Shown here piece after piece: positions 1-4,281 of a stretch of 6,074 nucleotides of DNA. The notes under the pieces were generated by a model, which did no database searches, was not told where the DNA came from, and saw only the letters and a list, made by a program, of their open reading frames with translations. Source of the stretch: an uncultured Rhodospirillaceae bacterium (GTDB lineage: Bacteria; Pseudomonadota; Alphaproteobacteria; RF32; CAG-239); NCBI GenBank assembly GCA_900313185.1, contig OMQI01000030.1, positions 1 through 6,074 on the forward strand, given 5' to 3'. The first letter of the stretch is position 1. Every line of letters begins with the position of its first letter. The position numbers were made by a program, and so were the translations under genes.

Positions 1-37
1 GGCCGGTATGACATTATTATGAGCGGCCGGTATGACA
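1..37. repeat. Two tandem copies of a 13-bp repeat at the left edge
   Basis: GGCCGGTATGACA occurs at 1-13 and again, exactly, at 25-37, a period of 24 bp. On the - strand the unit reads TGTCATACCGGCC. GTCAT-ACCGG-type sequences of this sort are common in dispersed palindromic intergenic repeats of AT-rich alphaproteobacteria, where they usually pair with a downstream CCGGTAT arm; that arm is not visible here. The first copy starts at base 1, so the element may continue outside the window. An alternative is the in-frame tail of an upstream gene: frame 1 is open from base 1 to a TAA at 85-87 and would encode a GRYDIIMS/GRYDTTFS repeat. Seen directly: the two copies. Inferred: any membership of a repeat family. 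Confidence 0.5.
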
Positions 38-48
38 CTACTTTTTCA

Positions 49-76
49 TTGAATATTAAATTTTTTGCGCTAAAAT
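49..76 (+). promoter_or_regulatory. Candidate sigma-70 promoter for the cysteine-rich gene
   Basis: TTGAAT at 49-54 (4 of 6 matches to TTGACA) lies 16 bp from TAAAAT at 71-76 (5 of 6 matches to TATAAT). Transcription would begin near 83, leaving a very short leader that still contains the AAGGAG ribosome-binding site at 86-91. In such AT-rich DNA chance matches are common, so this remains a candidate. Confidence 0.4.
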
Positions 77-96
77 CGAATAAATAAGGAGAAAAT

Positions 97-663
97 ATGG
101 CTGATGATAGAATGAAAAAATGTCCGGAATATTGCCCTTTTCTGATGGCAAACGGGACTTTTTGCGAATTGTTTAAGCGAACCTTACAATGTTCACACGG
201 TTCGGCGTTTAAATGCGAAGATTGCTTGAATCCGGAGCAACGTAAGAGTTCATATAAAGCACTGGGCTTGAGTGTAGATAATCGTGCCGAAATGTGGCAA
301 AAAGCAATTGTGAAACATAATGAAATAGAACTTGGTAAGCGCCGCCAGGAAGAAATGGTGCGCAAAAAATTTTCCGAATTTTTGGAAGACAAATTCGGTT
401 CTCGTCCGCCATTGTCGGGAAATGCTTTTCTCAAAAATTTGATAATCAATATCTATATGGTTCTTGATGCAACCGAGCGTAATATGATGATGACACTGTT
501 AAACAGTCGCAAGGGTGATGTTTTGGTCGAAGCAATAGAGAAAGCTCCTAAAGATGAAAGCTTGCTCCGTAATGTTCGTAGAGAGCTTGATTTGGAATAC
601 GGAGAATATCAGCAAACAATCCAAAAAACACAGTATCAAAAGATGAATATTAACGCTAAATAA
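97..663 (+). CDS. Hypothetical protein with N-terminal six-cysteine, likely metal-binding module
   Basis: I do not recognise this 188-residue protein. The ATG at 97 is supported by AAGGAG at 86-91 with a 5-bp spacer. All six cysteines fall in the first 43 residues: C9-x3-C13-x9-C23-x8-C32-x7-C40-x2-C43, with H34 next to C32. This suggests a compact zinc or iron-sulfur module, which is inference. Residues about 65-100 are charged and probably helical (KRRQEEMVRKKFSEFLEDKF), possibly a coiled coil. A 'GSRPPLSG' turn at 101-108 leads into a second, more hydrophobic helical region (110-135) and a charged C-terminus. There is no signal peptide or membrane span, so it is probably cytoplasmic. It ends 61 bp before the next gene on the same strand and could be cotranscribed with it. 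A zinc-ribbon-like nucleic-acid or protein-binding adaptor is possible, but nothing visible fixes the role. Existence as a gene is fairly sure; function is unknown. Confidence 0.8.
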   Translation: MADDRMKKCPEYCPFLMANGTFCELFKRTLQCSHGSAFKCEDCLNPEQRKSSYKALGLSVDNRAEMWQKAIVKHNEIELGKRRQEEMVRKKFSEFLEDKFGSRPPLSGNAFLKNLIINIYMVLDATERNMMMTLLNSRKGDVLVEAIEKAPKDESLLRNVRRELDLEYGEYQQTIQKTQYQKMNINAK

Positions 664-667
664 TTTG

Positions 668-696
668 TTGATTTTTTGTCAATCATAGTGTAGACT
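668..696 (+). promoter_or_regulatory. Candidate promoter for the HELKH gene
   Basis: TTGATT at 668-673 and TAGACT at 691-696 are separated by 17 bp, each matching the consensus at 4 of 6 positions. Transcription would start near 703, just ahead of the AAGGCGGAG ribosome-binding site (708-716). It begins within 10 bp of the preceding stop codon. Read-through from the upstream gene is equally possible. Confidence 0.3.
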
Positions 697-724
697 GATG
701 CCAATTTAAGGCGGAGAAATATAA

Positions 725-2656
725 ATGACAACAGAATCGTTATTAGTCAAAACCAAAGATAACTACGTGGTAGTGCTGTCGATAACTTATTGCAATGATG
801 CCGAAAAAATGCGGCTTACCAAGCAGTGCGAAAACTTTTGTCAGAACGTTGATTATAAAGATTTTAACGCCCAAAATATAAGTTCTTCCAATATTAGTTT
901 TGATAAGCCGAATACCGATTTTCTGAAAAGTGAAATAGTCGGCTATCACTATCAAAAACAACCGGAAAATTTTGTAAACGAAATGAAAAACAGTCGTTTT
1001 CCGGCAAACGTCAGCAAGCCTAATGTTTTGCATTTTGATACACGGTTGCCTGATGATTTTTTCCCGCCGATGATTAGAAATACCGGATATAAAGTGGTGC
1101 CGGCAGATGAAATTTTTAAGGTGCGCTATAATTCTCATAAAGGTAAATATGAAATAGTTAATCCTAAAATCCGCCGTGCTCAGGTTGATTATATCAAAAA
1201 GGAACTGGTAATTGTTCGCAATCATTTCGAATTTGCTCCAAAAGATTATGCAAAATTGCAAACAATGATTGCCGATTATGAAGCGGAACGCCGCAAAAAT
1301 CCTAAATTGAGCCTGCTTGATTATGCGTCGAAAATCAGCGATTCGAAAGATTTGAGCCTGTTCACTGTTTACGCCAGAGAGCAAGATAATATTAATCACT
1401 TGAACGCTACCGTTTCTCACGAATTGAAGCATATTAAAAATATGATTTTTACCGATGGCTTGGGGCTTAAAGACAACTATAAGCTGATGAGCATGGATAA
1501 TATGTATAGAATATGCGTGGAAAACGAACGCAGCTCGTATTTGGATCAATTGGTGTTTTGCCTGAATAAATATCTTAAAAACGGCGATTATAACGACTTT
1601 AGTATGTTTGATGCCGAATCGACACCTTTTGCCAATCGTTTGAAAGCAATGCATACTAAAGAAGAGCGAATCGAATATGCTTCAAATTGGCCGGTTTTGG
1701 TGGAAGAAATGCTGAAACAATTTAATAGCTCTCACAAGTCTTATTATGATAAAACCCAGTTCGCCGGCAATTTAAATAGCTATGCGCAAACCGAACCGCT
1801 TACCGTTGCAGATGATAATGGCGAAACTTTTCGGAAAATCCGTTCGCTTTACTATCATTATATGATATATAATCCTAAAACCGGCAGAGAGGAAAGCGTT
1901 AATTTGGCAAAATATATAACGCCGGATTTGGAAGTGGAAATTACCGGAGAGAATCGTCAAAAAATAATCAAGCCGGCGGCGGAAATCTTAAGAAAAAGAC
2001 GCAGTAATTTTGAGCAAGCCCGTAATTCGGGGCAGATTAATCTTGGTTTGGTGGCACCGGCAAAAGCATTAATGCGTGGAAACCTCAAATCAGATTTATA
2101 TATTAATCAAGTCGATGATATTAATGTCGGCCGTTTGGTTGAAGAAGAAAACAGACCGGAGGGTAATAATCCCCCTACCCCGACACCGCAACAAGTTCCG
2201 GATGATCAGGCTTTTTGGAGTGATGATTTGCAAAAATATTGGAGCAAGGTGGAAGGTTATCATGAAATTGCAAAAAATAATAATGAATACACCTTCAAAG
2301 TTAATGAGGCCAAAATTCGTTATACCGATAAGAGCCACGTTAATGTCAGCTCTAACGCCGACTTTGAATTATATGTAAAGTTGCTGAAAGAACCGAGCGG
2401 TAAAAACAACGTGATTGAATTTGCTCCTACTCTGAGCAGAGAGCAAGCATTGATGCTTTATATTGCTTGCACTAATTACGGACGCAGAATGTCGGGCAAA
2501 GTTCCGACTGACTTGTCGGGAATTGACAGGTTGCAGGGTATACCGCCGGCTGAGATGAATAAATTTAATCATCGAACCGGTCGTGGACAAAGTCAGCAGG
2601 TGGCACAAACCGTGCTTCCGCCAGTCGTTCAGAGAGGGGTTCGTGAGGCTCGCTGA
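725..2656 (+). CDS. Hypothetical protein with HExxH zinc-metallopeptidase motif
   Basis: This 643-residue protein belongs to no family I can name. The ATG at 725 follows AAGGCGGAG (708-716) by 8 bp. The clearest motif is HELKH at residues 232-236 (bases 1418-1432), in the helix-like context NATVSHELKHIKNMIF; HExxH is the zinc-binding and catalytic motif of zincin peptidases. About 30 residues later the segment YRICVENERSSYLDQ offers E266 or E268 as a third zinc ligand, the gluzincin arrangement (inferred). The region before the motif (1-230) is mixed and charged. Residues 475-495 form a Pro/Thr/Gln-rich linker (NNPPTPTPQQVPDD), followed by a separate domain (about 496-605) with the segment SREQALMLYIACTNYGRRMSGKVP, and a polar tail. 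No signal peptide or membrane helix is seen, so any substrate would be cytoplasmic unless the protein is exported by a leaderless route. Peptidase activity is plausible but unproven; the gene itself is secure. Confidence 0.85.
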   Translation: MTTESLLVKTKDNYVVVLSITYCNDAEKMRLTKQCENFCQNVDYKDFNAQNISSSNISFDKPNTDFLKSEIVGYHYQKQPENFVNEMKNSRFPANVSKPNVLHFDTRLPDDFFPPMIRNTGYKVVPADEIFKVRYNSHKGKYEIVNPKIRRAQVDYIKKELVIVRNHFEFAPKDYAKLQTMIADYEAERRKNPKLSLLDYASKISDSKDLSLFTVYAREQDNINHLNATVSHELKHIKNMIFTDGLGLKDNYKLMSMDNMYRICVENERSSYLDQLVFCLNKYLKNGDYNDFSMFDAESTPFANRLKAMHTKEERIEYASNWPVLVEEMLKQFNSSHKSYYDKTQFAGNLNSYAQTEPLTVADDNGETFRKIRSLYYHYMIYNPKTGREESVNLAKYITPDLEVEITGENRQKIIKPAAEILRKRRSNFEQARNSGQINLGLVAPAKALMRGNLKSDLYINQVDDINVGRLVEEENRPEGNNPPTPTPQQVPDDQAFWSDDLQKYWSKVEGYHEIAKNNNEYTFKVNEAKIRYTDKSHVNVSSNADFELYVKLLKEPSGKNNVIEFAPTLSREQALMLYIACTNYGRRMSGKVPTDLSGIDRLQGIPPAEMNKFNHRTGRGQSQQVAQTVLPPVVQRGVREAR

Positions 2657-2745
2657 ACCGAGCTCAATAAATAGCCGCTGATAATATGATTTGCAAAAAA
2701 ACGAATAATGTGTCATAAAAACGGCAAAAGCCTCTCAGCGAGTCT
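2646..2745. repeat. Inverted repeat with 11-bp arms spanning the end of the HELKH gene
   Basis: AGGCTCGCTGA (2646-2656) is complementary to TCAGCGAGTCT (2735-2745) over 11 positions, one of them a G-U pair. The left arm contains the last codons and the TGA stop of the HELKH gene; the right arm lies 41 bp before mnmE. The left arm can also form a local hairpin, GCTCG (2648-2652) with CGAGC (2659-2663), loop of 6. No T-run follows either structure on the + strand, so neither is a classical intrinsic terminator. A role in transcript ending or mRNA folding is inference. Confidence 0.4.
2691..2719 (+). promoter_or_regulatory. Weak candidate promoter for mnmE
   Basis: TTGCAA (2691-2696) and CATAAA (2714-2719), spaced 17 bp, each match the consensus at 4 of 6 positions. 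Initiation near 2726 would give a leader of about 60 nt. It is the best pair I found in the gap but is weak. Confidence 0.25.
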
Positions 2746-2785
2746 AAAAAACGCCTTTATTTTGATTTTGGGATTTTTGATAAAA

Positions 2786-4123
2786 ATGGATAACAAGACT
2801 ATATATGCCCTTTCTACCGTTTTCGGAAAATCAGGAGTTGCGGTTTTTCGTATTTCCGGAAAATCAGCTTTTAAATTTTTTGAAGCAATGACAAATTTTA
2901 AATTGGCAGAAATAGAAAGCAGAAAAATGTATTTTATGCCGGTTTTGGACATTGATTCACGTGAAACATTGGATAAGTGTTTGGTGGTTGCGTTTAAAGC
3001 GCCCTACTCGTTTACCGGCGAAGATACTGTGGAAATCAATTGTCACGGCTCAAAAGCAGTTATTCGCAGTATAAGCGATTCGCTGTCAAAAATAGCCGAT
3101 TTCAGGTTGGCGGAAGCCGGCGAATTTTCACGTCGTTCTTTCTATAATGGTAAGATGGATTTGACAGAAGCCGACGGTTTAGCCGACTTAATTGATGCCG
3201 AAACTCGCTTGCAGCAGGAAGTGGCGCTCAAACAAATGGGTGGAACACTGTTCAATCTATACGAAAATTGGCGTGAAAGGCTTGTGTCTTTGCTTTCATA
3301 CGTAGAAGCGTATATTGATTTTCCGGAAGAAGATATTCCGCAAGACACTGTTTTTAAATTGGAGAACAATGTATTTAAAATAATTAAAGAGATTGAGGAA
3401 CATATACAGGTCAATAAAGTAGAAGAACGGTTACGTGATGGTTTTCAGGTGGTGATAGCAGGTCCGACTAATGCCGGAAAATCCAGTTTGATTAATACAA
3501 TTGTAAAACGTAATGTGGCGATTGTTTCGGATATTGCCGGAACTACCCGTGATGTTATAGAGGCGTATGTGGATATTAAGGGATTTCCGGTCGTCTTTTC
3601 AGATACTGCCGGTTTACGGGAATCAGAAGATTCTATTGAAAAAATAGGCATAGATTTGGCACGGCAAAAAATAGCCGATGCCGATTTTAATATCTTTTTG
3701 TTTGATGCCGAAAATACTGAGCCGGAAGTTTTCAAAGATTATATATTTAAAAACAATTACTTGTTGGTTGCCAATAAATGCGATAAATTAAGTGCTGACC
3801 GTCGTGCTGAGTTAGTTGAAAAAGGTTGTGTTTTGATTTCTGCGAAACATAATGAAAATATTGAAGCCATAACGGATGCGCTGCATAAATATTTTAATGA
3901 TATGTATTCCGCTTCGTCAGCGCATTTGATTACCAGACAGCGCTACAAAGAGGCTTTGAAGGAGTGTCTGGATAATCTGAAACGTTTCAATTTGAGCAAA
4001 GAAATAGAACTTTCTGCCGAAGATTTGCGTTTGGCTTGCCGGGCAATCGGTAAAATTACCGGCAGAGTTGAAGTTGATGAAATATTGGATAAAATATTCA
4101 GCAGTTTTTGCATTGGAAAATAA
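2786..4123 (+). CDS. mnmE: tRNA uridine-5-carboxymethylaminomethyl GTPase MnmE
   Basis: MnmE (TrmE, ThdF) is a cytoplasmic GTPase that with MnmG installs the (carboxymethyl)aminomethyl group on U34 of tRNAs reading split codon boxes, using a tetrahydrofolate-derived carbon. The 445 residues are close to the 454 of the E. coli protein. The N-terminal folate-binding domain begins TIYALSTVFGKSGVAVFRISG. The embedded G domain has G1 GPTNAGKSS (226-234), with N229 matching the potassium-binding Asn of E. coli; G2 GTTRD (252-256); G3 DTAG (273-276), with E285 matching the catalytic Glu282; G4 NKCD (330-333); and G5 SAK (352-354). The C-terminus is the family hallmark FCIGK, with C442. G1 reads GPTN where many homologues have G-x-PN, a mild oddity. 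An in-frame ATG at 2708 would add 26 residues, but the family N-terminus matches the ATG at 2786. That start has no clear Shine-Dalgarno sequence. The gene contains a near-perfect parS site at codons 56-61. Confidence 0.97.
   Translation: MDNKTIYALSTVFGKSGVAVFRISGKSAFKFFEAMTNFKLAEIESRKMYFMPVLDIDSRETLDKCLVVAFKAPYSFTGEDTVEINCHGSKAVIRSISDSLSKIADFRLAEAGEFSRRSFYNGKMDLTEADGLADLIDAETRLQQEVALKQMGGTLFNLYENWRERLVSLLSYVEAYIDFPEEDIPQDTVFKLENNVFKIIKEIEEHIQVNKVEERLRDGFQVVIAGPTNAGKSSLINTIVKRNVAIVSDIAGTTRDVIEAYVDIKGFPVVFSDTAGLRESEDSIEKIGIDLARQKIADADFNIFLFDAENTEPEVFKDYIFKNNYLLVANKCDKLSADRRAELVEKGCVLISAKHNENIEAITDALHKYFNDMYSASSAHLITRQRYKEALKECLDNLKRFNLSKEIELSAEDLRLACRAIGKITGRVEVDEILDKIFSSFCIGK
2953..2968. other. 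parS: Near-consensus parS centromere site inside mnmE
   Basis: TGATTCACGTGAAACA matches the ParB-binding palindrome TGTTTCACGTGAAACA at 15 of 16 positions, with A instead of T at position 3. The core TTCACGTGAA is intact. It covers codons 56-61 of mnmE (third base of Ile56, then Asp-Ser-Arg-Glu-Thr). Single-mismatch parS sites are bound by ParB in several bacteria. The perfect site 2.86 kb downstream makes chance less likely. Binding strength is unknown. Confidence 0.6.
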
Positions 4124-4130
4124 CACTGTA

Positions 4131-4159
4131 TTTAAATTGTTTTAAATCAATGTTATAAT
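4131..4159 (+). promoter_or_regulatory. Extended -10 promoter for mnmG
   Basis: TATAAT at 4154-4159 is a perfect -10 box and is preceded by TGT, giving the extended -10 form TGnTATAAT. TTTAAA at 4131-4136 sits 17 bp upstream as a 4-of-6 -35 box. It starts 8 bp after the mnmE stop. Initiation near 4166 would give mnmG its own transcript with an AT-rich leader of about 115 nt. That leader contains a small inverted repeat, GATATT (4220-4225) with AATATC (4238-4243), too AT-rich to call a regulatory structure. Confidence 0.55.
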
Positions 4160-4281
4160 TCGGAAATTTGAATCAATAAATCAAGAATATTTTGAACGCT
4201 GTATTTAAAATATGTCGACGATATTTTATTTGCAATTAATATCAATTTGTGATTTATTAAAGCGAAAATACAGAGGTAAAA

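Noticed and set aside
743..1654. A 303-codon open frame on the - strand opposite the HELKH gene
   Set aside because: It lies fully within a well-supported + strand gene. Its product is a Phe/Ile/His-rich mix expected from reading AT-rich GAA/AAA/GAT codons backwards, and it shows no known motif.
2076..2378. A 100-codon + strand frame inside the HELKH gene
   Set aside because: It overlaps the gene in another frame, shows no recognisable motif, and is best read as a shadow frame.
2708..2785. N-terminal extension of MnmE from the upstream in-frame ATG
   Set aside because: MnmE proteins begin a few residues before the T-I-x-A motif, which fits the ATG at 2786. The extra 26 residues match nothing in the family and there is no ribosome-binding site before 2708.
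4130..4147. ATTTAAA/TTTAAAT hairpin after mnmE as an intrinsic terminator
   Set aside because: The stem is all A/T, has no following T-run, and overlaps the -35 box of the likely mnmG promoter.
4126..4209. Direct repeat CTGTATTTAAA at 4126-4136 and 4199-4209
   Set aside because: GTATTTAAA also turns up several times in coding parts of this AT-rich window, so the pair is probably composition-driven.
4124..4281. Replication origin in the gap before mnmG
   Set aside because: The gap is AT-rich and mnmG is often near oriC, but I found no DnaA boxes of the TTATNCACA type and no repeated iterons.
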